Of a stretch of DNA of 64,000 bases, positions 37,857 through 47,090 are shown piece after piece. A program made the position numbers and the translations under genes. Positions within the stretch are counted from its first letter, which is position 1. Each line of letters begins with the position of its first letter. The DNA lies in the NCBI RefSeq assembly GCF_000971295.1, contig NZ_LANJ01000047.1, positions 123,623 through 187,622 on the forward strand, read 5' to 3'. Under the pieces are notes generated by a model, which was not told where the DNA came from, did not search any database, and saw nothing but the letters and a program-made list of their open reading frames with translations. This DNA is from Devosia epidermidihirudinis. Lineage in GTDB: Bacteria; Pseudomonadota; Alphaproteobacteria; Rhizobiales; Devosiaceae.

Positions 37857-37976
37857 TGGATCACCCGGACAAGCCGGGTGATGACGCTTGGGATGGGGAT
37901 GAGTTGGACGGGGACTTGCCTTCCCGCCGCATTGCACAACCCTGCCCGTCATTGCCCGGCTTGTCCGGGCAATCCA
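37857..37976. repeat. Dispersed palindromic repeat, family A, inverted order
   Basis: A hairpin ATCACCCGG/CCGGGTGAT ending in GATGACG (37,857-37,886) is followed about 60 bases later by GTCATTGCCCGGCTTGTCCG continuing to GGCAATCCA (37,948-37,976). The two half-units are the same as at 3.4 and 60.2 kb but in the opposite order. It fills the 322-base gap between rplS and xth, which otherwise holds nothing I recognise. Confidence 0.75.
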
Positions 37977-38064
37977 CCTTGCCGCCCGTCCCTTGCCATT
38001 TCCGGCTTTACCTCGCGCGACGGCTTGGCGATAAGGAGGCCCCGCCCGCCTCGCAGAGCCAATC

Positions 38065-38877
38065 ATGACCACCGCCGTCGTCACCTGGAACATCAATTCT
38101 GTTCGCCTGCGCCTGCCCATGGTGCTCGATTTTCTGGCGCAGTATCAGCCAGACGTGCTGATGTTGCAGGAAATCAAATGCACCAATGACCAGTTTCCGG
38201 CCAATGCCTTTGCCGAGGCGGGCTACCCGCATCAGGCCGTGCATGGGCAAAAAGGCTATCATGGCGTTGCGATCGTCTCGAAGTTCCCGCTGACCGATGT
38301 GTCGAGCCGCGTGTTCTGCGAAATCCCCGAATCACGCCACGTCTCGGCGCTGGTTAATCTTGGGCATGGGCCAATCACGCTGCATAATTTCTACATCCCG
38401 GCAGGCGGCGACGAGGCCGATCCCGAGATCAACCCCAAGTTCAAGCACAAGTTGGGGTTCCTCAGCGAATTGACCAGCTGGTTCAACGAACCCATTTTCC
38501 AGCGCGGCCATCTGATTGCCGGCGATTTCAATATCGCACCGCACGAAAACGACGTCTGGAGCCACAAGCAGCTGCTTAAGGTAGTGAGCCACACGCCCAT
38601 CGAGACCGAGGCCCTTAACGCCATTCTCAATGGTGGCCATGGTTGGACCGATCTCGTCCGCAAGCATGTGCCCTATGACCAGAAGCTCTATTCTTGGTGG
38701 AGCTATCGCAGCGCCGACTGGGACAATGCCGACAAGGGTCGTCGTCTCGACCACATCTGGTCCACGGCGGATATCGCCGCCCACTCGATCGGCGCAGAAA
38801 TCATCCGCCCCGCCCGCGGCTGGACCGAGAAGCCAAGTGACCACGTGCCGGTGATCGCGCGGTTCGCTGGGATCTAA
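38065..38877 (+). CDS. xth: Exodeoxyribonuclease III
   Basis: Xth repairs abasic sites and removes 3' blocks. The 270-residue protein has the EEP-fold active site: VTWNINSVRLRL at the N terminus, MLQEIKCTNDQFP with the metal-binding glutamate near residue 36, IAGDFNIAPHENDVW near 157 and the terminal SDHVPVIARF. Length matches the family. It is a single gene flanked by repeats. Confidence 0.95.
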   Translation: MTTAVVTWNINSVRLRLPMVLDFLAQYQPDVLMLQEIKCTNDQFPANAFAEAGYPHQAVHGQKGYHGVAIVSKFPLTDVSSRVFCEIPESRHVSALVNLGHGPITLHNFYIPAGGDEADPEINPKFKHKLGFLSELTSWFNEPIFQRGHLIAGDFNIAPHENDVWSHKQLLKVVSHTPIETEALNAILNGGHGWTDLVRKHVPYDQKLYSWWSYRSADWDNADKGRRLDHIWSTADIAAHSIGAEIIRPARGWTEKPSDHVPVIARFAGI

Positions 38878-38900
38878 CGGGGCGACATAGCAGCGGGAGC

Positions 38901-38950
38901 TGAGGGGCCTTCACCCCTCACCCCAGCTCTCTCCCCTGACGGGCGAGGGG
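38901..38950. repeat. Dispersed palindromic repeat, family B, degenerate
   Basis: TGAGGGG (38,901-38,907) and CCCCTCA (38,914-38,920) form one hairpin, and CCCCT and AGGGG (38,933-38,950) a second, looser one. It lies between the convergent xth and cyclic-nucleotide-binding genes. Confidence 0.55.
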
Positions 38951-38991
38951 ACGCTGGAGCGGTTAGCCTTCTCTATGCGGACGAAAAGAAC

Positions 38992-39441
38992 CTATTCGCC
39001 CTTCATCTTGCGGCGCGATGGCTCCAATGCGCCGAGATAATTGCCCAAATCGGTCTGGATACGCTCCATGGCGCGGTGCGCCAGATCAGGCGATTGTTGC
39101 ACGAGTTTGAGGAATGCCTGACGCGGCACGAACAGCACGGTGCAATCGGTGACAGCAGTGATGGTGATGGGGCGTGGCTTGGCCAGGATAAGCGCCATGG
39201 CCGAAACCACGCTGCCGGTCTCGGAAATGGCGTAGGGCTTGCCGCTCTGCGGCTTGGCCTTGAGGGTACCATTGAGCAGAACGAAGGCGCCCTGTGGCAC
39301 GTCGCCTTCCTGATACAGCACCTCATCGGGGTCAACATGGCGCGTCTCACCAGCGAATGCCAGCATCCGCCGCTGTTCGTCGTCGCAGATATCGAAGAAT
39401 TCGGCCTGCGCCAGAGCCGCGGCCGCATCGTCCCTGATCAT
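38992..39441 (-). CDS. Stand-alone cyclic-nucleotide-binding domain protein
   Basis: A 149-residue protein with a single Crp-type sensor domain: EFFDICDDEQRRMLAFAGE, VLYQEGDVPQGAFVLLNGT near residue 55, SETGSVVSAMALILAKP with the phosphate-binding cassette region, and ITAVTDCTVLFVPRQAFLKL. There is no helix-turn-helix, so it is not a transcription factor by itself; it could act by protein contact. I chose ATG 39,441. A GTG 30 bases upstream is possible. It lies beside the CenR-type regulator gene. Confidence 0.82.
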   Translation of the reverse strand: MIRDDAAAALAQAEFFDICDDEQRRMLAFAGETRHVDPDEVLYQEGDVPQGAFVLLNGTLKAKPQSGKPYAISETGSVVSAMALILAKPRPITITAVTDCTVLFVPRQAFLKLVQQSPDLAHRAMERIQTDLGNYLGALEPSRRKMKGE

Positions 39442-39565
39442 ATGCCCAATCCGGATGCGCTGTGATCCCACAGAAGCGGGATCACATCATCCTATAGGGC
39501 AATTTGCGTCGCTTTGTACTGGATTTTGCGTCCACCAGCCTGTCTGGCACCGCACTCCACCACTT

Positions 39566-40249
39566 TTACGGCACAAGACGATAGCCGCCCTCTTCCGTGA
39601 CCAGCAGACGGGCATTGGATGGATCACGTTCGATCTTCTGGCGAAGGCGGTAGATGTGCGTTTCCAGCGTGTGCGTGGTGACCCGGTTGTTATAGCCCCA
39701 GACTTCTTTGAGCAGCACGTCGCGCGTGATGGTCTTGGGGCCCTGCCGGTAGAGATATTTGAGAATCGAGGTTTCCTTGTCGGTCAGGCGAACCTTGTTG
39801 CCGTCATTGGCTTCGAGGATCTTGGCCGAGGGCTGGAAACTGTAGTGACCGATGGTGAAGACCACATCTTCGCTCTGATCATGCTGGCGCAGCGCCGCAT
39901 TGATGCGGGCCAGCAGCACCGGATAGCGGAACGGCTTGGTCAGATAGTCATTGGCCCCAGATTCGAGACCACGGATCTGGTCGGCATCACTGTCATGGCC
40001 GGTCAGCATCAGGATCGGGCTTTTGTAGCCCTCCGAGCGCAGCACCTTGACCGCTTCGCGACCATCCATGTCGGGCAGACCGACATCGAGGATCATCAGA
40101 TCGATATTGTGTTCGCGGGTCGCCTTTAGGGCGTCATTGGCTGTGCCGGCCTGATAAATGTCGAACTCATTTTCCGCCTCGAGCTGTTCGACCAGGGTCT
40201 GGCGCAGGTCTGCATCATCATCGACCAGCAAGATGCGTCGCTTAATCAT
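39566..40249 (-). CDS. cenR: OmpR-type response regulator, CenR/RzcR-like
   Basis: A 227-residue two-domain regulator. The receiver has RRILLVDDDADLRQTL, the phosphoacceptor Asp55 in LMILDVGLPDMDG and KPFRYPVLLARI. The C-terminal winged helix contains LTDKETSILKYLYRQG, EVWGYNNRVTTHTLETHI and RLLVTEEGGYRLVP. It closely resembles the envelope regulator called CenR in Caulobacter and RzcR in Sinorhizobium, which is essential there. No histidine kinase is adjacent, also as in those species. ATG 40,249 follows GGAG. Orthology should be confirmed by a tree. Confidence 0.8.
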   Translation of the reverse strand: MIKRRILLVDDDADLRQTLVEQLEAENEFDIYQAGTANDALKATREHNIDLMILDVGLPDMDGREAVKVLRSEGYKSPILMLTGHDSDADQIRGLESGANDYLTKPFRYPVLLARINAALRQHDQSEDVVFTIGHYSFQPSAKILEANDGNKVRLTDKETSILKYLYRQGPKTITRDVLLKEVWGYNNRVTTHTLETHIYRLRQKIERDPSNARLLVTEEGGYRLVP

Positions 40250-40398
40250 TGTTTTCTCCGGGTCTTTTGCGTTTGGCCCGCCCACTGCTCACAATATTGC
40301 GACTGCCTTTTGGTCAACTAATCACAACACCGTTATTCTCAACAGCAACGAGATATCCCCCCTCTAGGTTGCAGTGGCAAAAGACTATTCCGAAAATT

Positions 40399-41094
40399 CT
40401 ATGCTGGCTGTTCCAATGGGGGGCGCGCGCCAAACAGCGCCGAGCCAACACGCACATGGGTGGCGCCCATGCCGATGGCGGTTTCAAAGTCCCCGCTCAT
40501 GCCCATGGATAGGTTCGCAACGCCTGCCGCACGGCCAAGCGTGGCCAGGTGGGCGAAATAGGGACCAGCTGGCTGCCCATCGGGCGGAATGCACATCAGA
40601 CCAACGATCTCGAGCTTGAATTCATTCCGGCAGCGGGCAACGAAATCAACGGTTTCTTCCGGAGAAATGCCGCTTTTCTGGGCCTCTCCGCCGATATTGA
40701 CCTGCACGAAGCACGTCAGGTGCCGGCCGCTGGCTGCCATCTCTTCACCCAGCGCCGCCGCGAGCTTGTCGCGATCCACCGTCTCGATAACATCGAACAG
40801 GGCGACGGCCTCGCGCACCTTGTTGGTCTGCAGCGGACCGATCAGATGGACCTGTACATCAGGATACTCCCGCCGCAACTCGGGCCACTTGTCCTTGGCC
40901 TCCTGCACGCGATTTTCGCCGAACACGCGCTGGCCCGCCGCAAGATAGGGCGCAATGGCGTCTGCCGGGACGGTCTTGGACACGGCCACCAGCTGCACAC
41001 TGTCTGCTGGTGGGCCGAATCGGGCCTTGGCAGCGGCCATGCGCGCACCGATATCGGCAAGGCTGGCCGCGGCGTCGATCGTGGTCTTGTCCAT
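40399..41094 (-). CDS. YggS family pyridoxal-phosphate homeostasis protein
   Basis: A 231-residue PLP-binding protein of the YggS/PROSC family, which buffers PLP and affects amino-acid and keto-acid balance without known catalysis. The PLP lysine is in VQLVAVSKTVPADAI near residue 38. The barrel contains FGENRVQEAKDKW, HLIGPLQTNK and the phosphate loop SMGMSGDFETAIGMGATHVRVGSALFG. ATG 41,094 (MDKTTIDAAAS) is the sensible start. It is divergent from leuS. Confidence 0.9.
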   Translation of the reverse strand: MDKTTIDAAASLADIGARMAAAKARFGPPADSVQLVAVSKTVPADAIAPYLAAGQRVFGENRVQEAKDKWPELRREYPDVQVHLIGPLQTNKVREAVALFDVIETVDRDKLAAALGEEMAASGRHLTCFVQVNIGGEAQKSGISPEETVDFVARCRNEFKLEIVGLMCIPPDGQPAGPYFAHLATLGRAAGVANLSMGMSGDFETAIGMGATHVRVGSALFGARPPLEQPA

Positions 41095-41116
41095 GCTTTG
41101 GGCCCGTTCCTGTTGA

Positions 41117-41163
41117 CCTAGGGGGGGATTTCTGATGATGGTCCGGTAGCCAAAATCCCTAGG
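41117..41163. promoter_or_regulatory. Inverted repeat in the yggS-leuS divergent gap
   Basis: CCTAGGG followed by GGGGATTT (41,117-41,131) is mirrored by AAAATCCCTAGG (41,152-41,163), an imperfect inverted repeat with four extra G in one arm. It lies about 60 bases before the leuS start and near the yggS start, so it could be an operator for either or a leader hairpin of leuS. Confidence 0.3.
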
Positions 41164-41223
41164 AAACGCAAGCTGCGCCGGTCTTTGCTGCGCCTTGCCA
41201 ATCAAATCTTCGAGGACGATCAA

Positions 41224-43842
41224 GTGAGCGTCGAACGCTACAATCCGCGCGAAATGGAACCCAAATGGCAGCAGGTGTGGGATGATGCCCGCAGCTTCGT
41301 TGCCTCCAATGACGACAAGCGCGAGAAATACTACGTCCTTGAGATGTTCCCCTATCCATCGGGCCGCATCCATATGGGCCATGTGCGCAATTACGCCATG
41401 GGCGATGTGGTGGCCCGCTACCACCGTGCCCGCGGCAAAAATGTACTGCACCCCATGGGCTGGGACGCCTTTGGTCTGCCGGCGGAAAACGCGGCGATCG
41501 AACGCAAAACCCATCCCGGCACCTGGACCCGCGCCAATATTGCGGCAATGCGCACCCAGTTGAAGTCGATGGGACTGTCGCTGGACTGGTCGCGTGAAAT
41601 CGCCACCTGCGAACCCGAATACTACCAGCACCAGCAGGCCATGTTCATCGACATGATGGCGGCGGGCCTGGTGACCCGCAAGCAGTCCAAGGTCAACTGG
41701 GATCCGGTCGACATGACCGTTCTGGCCAATGAGCAGGTCATTGACGGCAAGGGCTGGCGCTCGGGCGCACCGGTGGAGCAGCGCGAGCTGACCCAGTGGT
41801 TCTTCAAGATTTCCGACTATGCCGAAGATCTGCTGTCAGCGCTGGACGGGCTGACCGATTGGCCCGAAAAAGTGCGCACCATGCAGCGCAACTGGATTGG
41901 CAAGTCCGAGGGCCTGCGCCTGCAGTTCGAGCTGGTGGCATCAGACGCCACGGCCGTGCAGAGCCTTGAGGTGTTTACCACCCGCCCCGACACCATTTTC
42001 GGCGCCTCGTTCCTGGCGCTGTCGGCAGATCATCCGCTGACCACCGAGCTGGCCAAGACCAATGCAGTGCTGAGCGAGTTCGTCGCCGAATGCCATCGTC
42101 AGGGCACCGCGACCGAAGCGCTGGAAAAGGCCGAGAAAAAGGGCGTGTTCACCGGCCTTTACGTCAAGCATCCGGTGCTTGAGGGCCAGACCCTACCCGT
42201 CTATGTCGCCAATTTCGTGCTGATGGATTACGGCACCGGCGCCATTTTTGGTTGCCCGGCCCATGATCAGCGCGACCTGGACTTCGCCCGCAAATATGAC
42301 CTGCCCGTCATCCCGGTCGTGCTGCCCAATGGCGCCGACGCGGCAAGCTTTGTCATTGGCGATGAAGCCAATGTTGACGCTGGTCACATCTACAATTCCG
42401 GTTTCCTCGATGGCCTGACGGTCGACGAGGCCAAGAAGGCTGTAGCCGAGCATTTCGCTGGCCGCACCGTCGACGGCAAGCCGCAGGGCAAGGTCGAGGT
42501 TAACTACCGCCTGCGCGACTGGGGCGTCTCGCGCCAGCGCTATTGGGGCTGCCCGATCCCGGTGATCCATTGCGAGGTCTGTGGCACCCTGCCCGTGCCG
42601 AAAAAGGACCTGCCGGTGGTGCTGCCCGAGGATGTCAGCTTCGACAAGCCCGGCAATGCGCTGGACCATCACCCGACCTGGAAGCACGTCAACTGCCCGC
42701 AATGCGGTGGCGCAGCGCGTCGTGAAACCGACACCATGGACACATTCGTCGACTCGTCCTGGTATTTCGCCCGCTTTACCGCACCTCAGGCTGAAACCCC
42801 AACGATCCCGGCCGTGGCCGATCACTGGCTGCCTGTGGATCAGTATATCGGTGGCGTTGAGCACGCGATCCTGCACCTGCTGTATTCGCGCTATTTCACC
42901 CGGGCCATGAAGGCGACCGGCCATGTGGGGCTCGACGAGCCGTTCAAGGGCCTGTTTACCCAGGGAATGGTGACCCACGAGACCTACAAGTCCGAGACCG
43001 GCGAATGGGTGAACCCGACCGAAGTTCTGTTCGACACCAATGGTGAGCAGCGCACCGGCCGTCACATCGATTCAGGCGCACCGATCACCATCGGTTCGGT
43101 CGAAAAGATGAGCAAGTCCAAGAAGAACGTGGTGGACCCCGACGAGATCGTTGCCACCTATGGCGCCGATACCGCGCGCTGGTTCATGCTGTCGGATTCG
43201 CCTCCGGAACGTGACTTCCAGTGGACCGAGGCCGGTGTTGAAGGCGCCAGCCGCTTCCAGCAGCGTGTCTGGCGTCTGGTAGGTGAAACGATCAGCCTGA
43301 TCAAACAGTCTTCGGATATTGTTCGTACAGCCGACGATGAAGAAGGCAAGACCCTCCGCAAGATCGCCCATCGCGCCGTCCATTCCGTGGCGGACGATAT
43401 CGAGGGCCTGCGCTTCAACCGCGCTGTGGCCCAGATCTATGAGCTGACCAACGCCCTTGTGCGGTCGGCAGGCATTGCCAGCGCCGCCCCTGCAAGCCGT
43501 CTGGATGCCCTTGCTGACGGTGTGGAACGCCTGATCCAGTTGTTGGCACCAATGATGCCACATCTGGCGGAAACCTGCTGGGCCGAGCTCGGCAAGGCCG
43601 GTCTGGTGGCTGATGCGCCGTGGCCAGAGGTCGACCCAGCTTTGCTGGTTGATGACAGCGTCACCATGCCGATCCAGATCAATGGCAAACGCCGCGGCGA
43701 AGTCGTGGTTGCTAAGGGCACTGCCGCAGCCGATGTCGAAAAACTGGTCTTGTCTATGGACGAGATTGTCCGCATTCTGGACGGCAAGGCACCCAAGAAG
43801 ATCGTCATCGTCCCAGACAGGATCGTCAATGTCGTTATCTAA
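41224..43842 (+). CDS. leuS: Leucyl-tRNA synthetase
   Basis: LeuS charges tRNA-Leu. The 872-residue class I synthetase has the HIGH motif as PSGRIHMGHVRNY near residue 48, the CP1 editing domain with TTRPDTIFGAS near 250, the zinc-like segment HCEVCGTLPV, the KMSKS motif in EKMSKSKKNV near 630 and an anticodon-binding domain. I chose GTG 41,224 (SVERYNPREME) with GAGG eight bases upstream. lptE starts inside its last codons. Confidence 0.97.
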   Translation: MSVERYNPREMEPKWQQVWDDARSFVASNDDKREKYYVLEMFPYPSGRIHMGHVRNYAMGDVVARYHRARGKNVLHPMGWDAFGLPAENAAIERKTHPGTWTRANIAAMRTQLKSMGLSLDWSREIATCEPEYYQHQQAMFIDMMAAGLVTRKQSKVNWDPVDMTVLANEQVIDGKGWRSGAPVEQRELTQWFFKISDYAEDLLSALDGLTDWPEKVRTMQRNWIGKSEGLRLQFELVASDATAVQSLEVFTTRPDTIFGASFLALSADHPLTTELAKTNAVLSEFVAECHRQGTATEALEKAEKKGVFTGLYVKHPVLEGQTLPVYVANFVLMDYGTGAIFGCPAHDQRDLDFARKYDLPVIPVVLPNGADAASFVIGDEANVDAGHIYNSGFLDGLTVDEAKKAVAEHFAGRTVDGKPQGKVEVNYRLRDWGVSRQRYWGCPIPVIHCEVCGTLPVPKKDLPVVLPEDVSFDKPGNALDHHPTWKHVNCPQCGGAARRETDTMDTFVDSSWYFARFTAPQAETPTIPAVADHWLPVDQYIGGVEHAILHLLYSRYFTRAMKATGHVGLDEPFKGLFTQGMVTHETYKSETGEWVNPTEVLFDTNGEQRTGRHIDSGAPITIGSVEKMSKSKKNVVDPDEIVATYGADTARWFMLSDSPPERDFQWTEAGVEGASRFQQRVWRLVGETISLIKQSSDIVRTADDEEGKTLRKIAHRAVHSVADDIEGLRFNRAVAQIYELTNALVRSAGIASAAPASRLDALADGVERLIQLLAPMMPHLAETCWAELGKAGLVADAPWPEVDPALLVDDSVTMPIQINGKRRGEVVVAKGTAAADVEKLVLSMDEIVRILDGKAPKKIVIVPDRIVNVVI

Positions 43843-44335
43843 AGCCGTGCGCCCTATGGCCTTTGCCGGACTACTGCTCGGTATGGGCCTGGCGCTGGGC
43901 GCCTGCAGCTTCAGCCCGGTCTATAGTGGAGCATTGGCCGACCAGCCAATGCTGAACCTGGCCTACGCCAAGCCAAATAGTCGGCTCGAGCAGGTGATCT
44001 ATCAGGAACTGTCCCTGCGCTTTGCCGCGTCCAGCGCAGAGACGGCGCCTCTGGCAAAAGTGAGTGCCAGCCGGAGCGTGACGACGGAGGCGCGGTCGGT
44101 GACCGCCAACCCCGGCAAGCCACGCGCCGTGACAGTCACCGCGACGCTGACCATCACCAAGCGTGACGGCACGCAATCTGCCCCGGTGACGATCACGCGA
44201 TCGGCGACGGCAGAATACACGCACAGCGATCAGATCATGGCGAACAATGCCGCCGTGAGCGACGCCGAGGAACGCGCGGCCAAGGCTGCTGCTGAATCGC
44301 TCCGTCTGGGCGTTCTGGCCGCACTCAGCCGCTGA
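43829..44335 (+). CDS. lptE: LPS-assembly lipoprotein LptE
   Basis: LptE plugs the LptD barrel that inserts lipopolysaccharide in the outer membrane. The 168-residue product has a lipoprotein signal with lipobox LALGACS near residue 24-27, then the family's CSFSPVYSG and a Ser/Thr-rich domain (ITRSATAEYTHSDQ). It overlaps leuS by 14 bases and holA by one. The order leuS-lptE-holA is typical of alphaproteobacteria, which carries much of the call. Confidence 0.9.
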   Translation: MSLSKAVRPMAFAGLLLGMGLALGACSFSPVYSGALADQPMLNLAYAKPNSRLEQVIYQELSLRFAASSAETAPLAKVSASRSVTTEARSVTANPGKPRAVTVTATLTITKRDGTQSAPVTITRSATAEYTHSDQIMANNAAVSDAEERAAKAAAESLRLGVLAALSR

Positions 44336-45357
44336 TGACCGCACTGAAAGCCCATGAGGTCGCGCGGTTTCTCGCGCGACCTGACCTGACGGAAGGCATT
44401 TTCCTTGCCTATGGCCCCGATACCGGTCTAGTGCGCGAGACGGCCCAGCGCCTGATCCGCCAGTTGACAGGCAATGATCCGGAATCCGCGAGCCTGGTGA
44501 CCCTGGAAGCCGCCGAGATCGACAGCGACCCGTCGATCCTGGCCGTTGAGGCCAAAACCGTCTCTTTGTTTGGCGGTAAACGAATCATCCGGGTGCGGGG
44601 CGCCACCAAATCCATCGTCATGACTCTGACCGAGCTGCGCGACGATCCCGGTGGCGCAGCTATCGTGCTCGAGGCAGGGAATTTGACGCCCAAGGATGCC
44701 TTGCGGGCCCTTGTGGAGGCCTCAAAGCTTGGCCGGGCCCTACCCTGCTACCCAGACAGCGATGAGACGCTGGTGACCCTTATTCGCGAGACTTTCAACC
44801 AGCACGGGATCAGGGTTGACGGCGATGTCGTGACCACGCTGCGCGAAATACTGGGCAATGACCGCGAGATTACCCGACGCGAGCTGGAGAAGCTGACGCT
44901 CTATGCGGCGGCCAGCAAAACGCTGACGCGCGAGGATGTGCTGCTGCTCTGTGCCGACAATGGCGCGCTGGTAATCGATGCCATTCTCGATGCCACGGGC
45001 GGCGGACACGCCGAAAAACTTGAGTTGGCGCTCAATCGCGCCCTCTCCTCAGCCGTTGATCCACAACGCCTTTTGGCAATGTGCACCATCCACTTCGCCA
45101 ATCTGCGCCGCTGGCGGGTCGAGGTGGACAATGGCAAGAGCCCGCGCATGGTGCTCGATGGACTCCGCCCCAAGCCGCATTTTTCGCGCGCTTCGGCTTT
45201 GGAACAACAATTGCGGTTGTGGAATGATAGCGCGCTGGCGATCGCTTGCGAGCGTATCCTGCAGACCACGGCCGATAGCCGCCGTCGCCCCGCGCTTGCG
45301 GAGACAACGCTCCGCCGGACGCTCTTGGCGCTGTGCATGATGGCTGCTGCCCACTAA
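44335..45357 (+). CDS. holA: DNA polymerase III delta subunit
   Basis: HolA opens the beta clamp in the clamp loader. The 340-residue protein has the family's fold: IFLAYGPDTGLVRETAQRLIRQ near the N terminus, SLFGGKRIIRVRGATKS near residue 80, a central helical region (LREILGNDREITRRELEKLTLY) and a C-terminal collar domain. Its ATG overlaps the lptE stop as TGATG. It converges on parB, with a parS site between the two stops. Confidence 0.93.
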   Translation: MTALKAHEVARFLARPDLTEGIFLAYGPDTGLVRETAQRLIRQLTGNDPESASLVTLEAAEIDSDPSILAVEAKTVSLFGGKRIIRVRGATKSIVMTLTELRDDPGGAAIVLEAGNLTPKDALRALVEASKLGRALPCYPDSDETLVTLIRETFNQHGIRVDGDVVTTLREILGNDREITRRELEKLTLYAAASKTLTREDVLLLCADNGALVIDAILDATGGGHAEKLELALNRALSSAVDPQRLLAMCTIHFANLRRWRVEVDNGKSPRMVLDGLRPKPHFSRASALEQQLRLWNDSALAIACERILQTTADSRRRPALAETTLRRTLLALCMMAAAH

Positions 45358-45367
45358 GGGCAGCAGC

Positions 45368-45381
45368 GTTTCACGTGAAAC
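45368..45381. promoter_or_regulatory. parS site 1 (between holA and parB)
   Basis: GTTTCACGTGAAAC, a perfect 14-base palindrome and the core of the bacterial parS consensus, sits in the 24-base gap between the convergent holA and parB stops. ParB should load here. It is the left-most site of six. Confidence 0.95.
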
Positions 45382-46257
45382 TTAGTTCTGGTAGCCGGTG
45401 AGCTTGAGGCAGATGCCGTCGAGCTGTTCCAGCGTCTTGTAGCGAATCTCGAGCTTGCCGCCCCGTTCGCCATGCGAGAGTGCAACCGAAAGACCCAGGG
45501 CGTCCGACAGACGGCGCTCTAGGGCAACGGTGTCGGGATCACGCGCTGGCGCAACATCCACAGGCCTGCGTTTGCCGCTATCGTCGCGCTGCTGGCTCAG
45601 GGCTTCGGCTTCACGCACGGAAAGACCACCAGACACGATCTGCTTGGCCAAGGCTGCGGGATCTTCGGCGGTAATCAGTGTACGGGCATGACCAGCCGTC
45701 AGCGCACCGCTCGATACCATGCCACGAACATCTTCTGGCAGCTTGAGCAGGCGCAGGGTGTTTGCGACATGCGAACGGCTTTTGCCGATCACCTGCGCCA
45801 GATCCTGCTGGGTGTACTCGAACTGCTCGATCAGCTGCCCGTAACCCATGGCTTCTTCAAGCGGATTGAGGTCGGCGCGCTGAACGTTTTCGATAATGGC
45901 AAGCTCAAGGGCTTCCTTATCGTCGACATCGCGTACGATGACCGGCACGTCGTGCAGGCCCGCCTTCTGTGCGGCGCGCCAACGACGCTCGCCAGCAATC
46001 AGCTCGAAAATGTTGGGATCTTCGCTCGGACGGACCAGCAGAGGCTGCATCACGCCCTTTTCGCGGATCGAATTGGTCAGATCTTCCAACTGCTCGGGAT
46101 CGAAGGTCCGGCGCGGGTTGGCACGGTTGGCCATGATGAATTCGACCGGCAGGCGTTTGACGCCGCCGCTCTCGGTGACGCGGGCGCCCTCAATGGTCGC
46201 CATATCGCCAATCAATGCGGCCAGCCCGCGGCCCAGACGTGTCGGTTTGTCGTTCAT
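45382..46257 (-). CDS. parB: Chromosome partition protein ParB
   Basis: ParB is a CTP-dependent clamp that loads at parS and spreads to guide chromosome segregation with ParA and SMC. The 291-residue protein has an N-terminal ParA-stimulating peptide (RLGRGLAALIGD), the CTP-binding motifs (NPRRTFDPEQLEDL, ELIAGERRWRAAQKAG, ENVQRADLNPLEEA), a helix-turn-helix (VIGKSRSHVANTLRLLKL) and a C-terminal dimer domain. parA lies nine bases upstream in an operon, with six parS sites within 7 kb. Confidence 0.98.
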   Translation of the reverse strand: MNDKPTRLGRGLAALIGDMATIEGARVTESGGVKRLPVEFIMANRANPRRTFDPEQLEDLTNSIREKGVMQPLLVRPSEDPNIFELIAGERRWRAAQKAGLHDVPVIVRDVDDKEALELAIIENVQRADLNPLEEAMGYGQLIEQFEYTQQDLAQVIGKSRSHVANTLRLLKLPEDVRGMVSSGALTAGHARTLITAEDPAALAKQIVSGGLSVREAEALSQQRDDSGKRRPVDVAPARDPDTVALERRLSDALGLSVALSHGERGGKLEIRYKTLEQLDGICLKLTGYQN

Positions 46258-46266
46258 CTCGGGCTC

Positions 46267-47067
46267 CTATGCCGCGTTGAGCTGCCGCTCACGGCGGATC
46301 ACTTCGGTGGCCAGCCGCAGGTAGGCCTGGCTGCCAGCACATTTAAGGTCATACAGCAGCGCTGGCTTGCCATAGGACGGCGCCTCGCTCAACCGCACAT
46401 TACGGGGAATCACCGTATCATAAACCAGATCGCCCATTTCGCTCCGCACGTCGGCGAGCACCTGCTCGCTGAGATTGTTGCGCTTATCGAACATGGTCAT
46501 CACCACGCCCTGGATGGCTAGGCGTGGATTGAGGGTCGATCGAATTTGTTCAATGGTTTGAAGCAGTTGGCTCAAGCCTTCGAGTGCAAAAAACTCACAC
46601 TGTAAAGGCACCAGCACCGCATCAGCCGCCACCAGCGAGTTCACCGTCAGCAGGTTTAGCGACGGCGGGCAATCGATCAGAATGTAGCTGACGGGCCGCT
46701 CATTGATGGTGAGATCACCCAACTGCTTGAATGCATTGCGCAGCTTGAACGCCCGATCGGCCTGACCGGCAATGGTCAGCTCGACGCCAAGCAGGTCCAT
46801 TGTCGAGGGGACGATGGCAACATTAGGCACGCTGGTCATAATCGCCGACTGGGCGACCGTCGCTTCGCCGACAAGCAGATCGTAGGACGACACTTCACGA
46901 TCCGTGCGCGAAATACCCAGACCCGTCGAGGCATTACCCTGTGGATCCAAATCAACGATGAGCACGCGTTCGCCAATTGCCGCCAAAGCGGTCGCCAAAT
47001 TGATGGCGGTCGTGGTTTTACCCACGCCACCCTTCTGATTGGCCAGTGTCAGGATACGGGGCGCCAC
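46267..47067 (-). CDS. parA: Chromosome partition ATPase ParA
   Basis: ParA binds DNA with ATP and forms the gradient on which ParB-parS complexes move. The 266-residue protein has the deviant Walker A NQKGGVGKTTTAINLA near residue 10, LIVDLDPQGNASTGL and IDCPPSLNLLTVN. It begins with GTG (ATG-less MAPRILTLA) and precedes parB. It is of the short chromosomal type, without an N-terminal extension. Confidence 0.98.
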   Translation of the reverse strand: MAPRILTLANQKGGVGKTTTAINLATALAAIGERVLIVDLDPQGNASTGLGISRTDREVSSYDLLVGEATVAQSAIMTSVPNVAIVPSTMDLLGVELTIAGQADRAFKLRNAFKQLGDLTINERPVSYILIDCPPSLNLLTVNSLVAADAVLVPLQCEFFALEGLSQLLQTIEQIRSTLNPRLAIQGVVMTMFDKRNNLSEQVLADVRSEMGDLVYDTVIPRNVRLSEAPSYGKPALLYDLKCAGSQAYLRLATEVIRRERQLNAA

Positions 47068-47090
47068 TATCGGCCTCCAGCTCGTTGCCG

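Noticed and set aside
38811..38860. CACGTG near the xth 3' end as another parS
   Set aside because: The flanking bases (CCACGTGCC) do not match the parS arms, and it encodes the conserved DHVPV of Xth.
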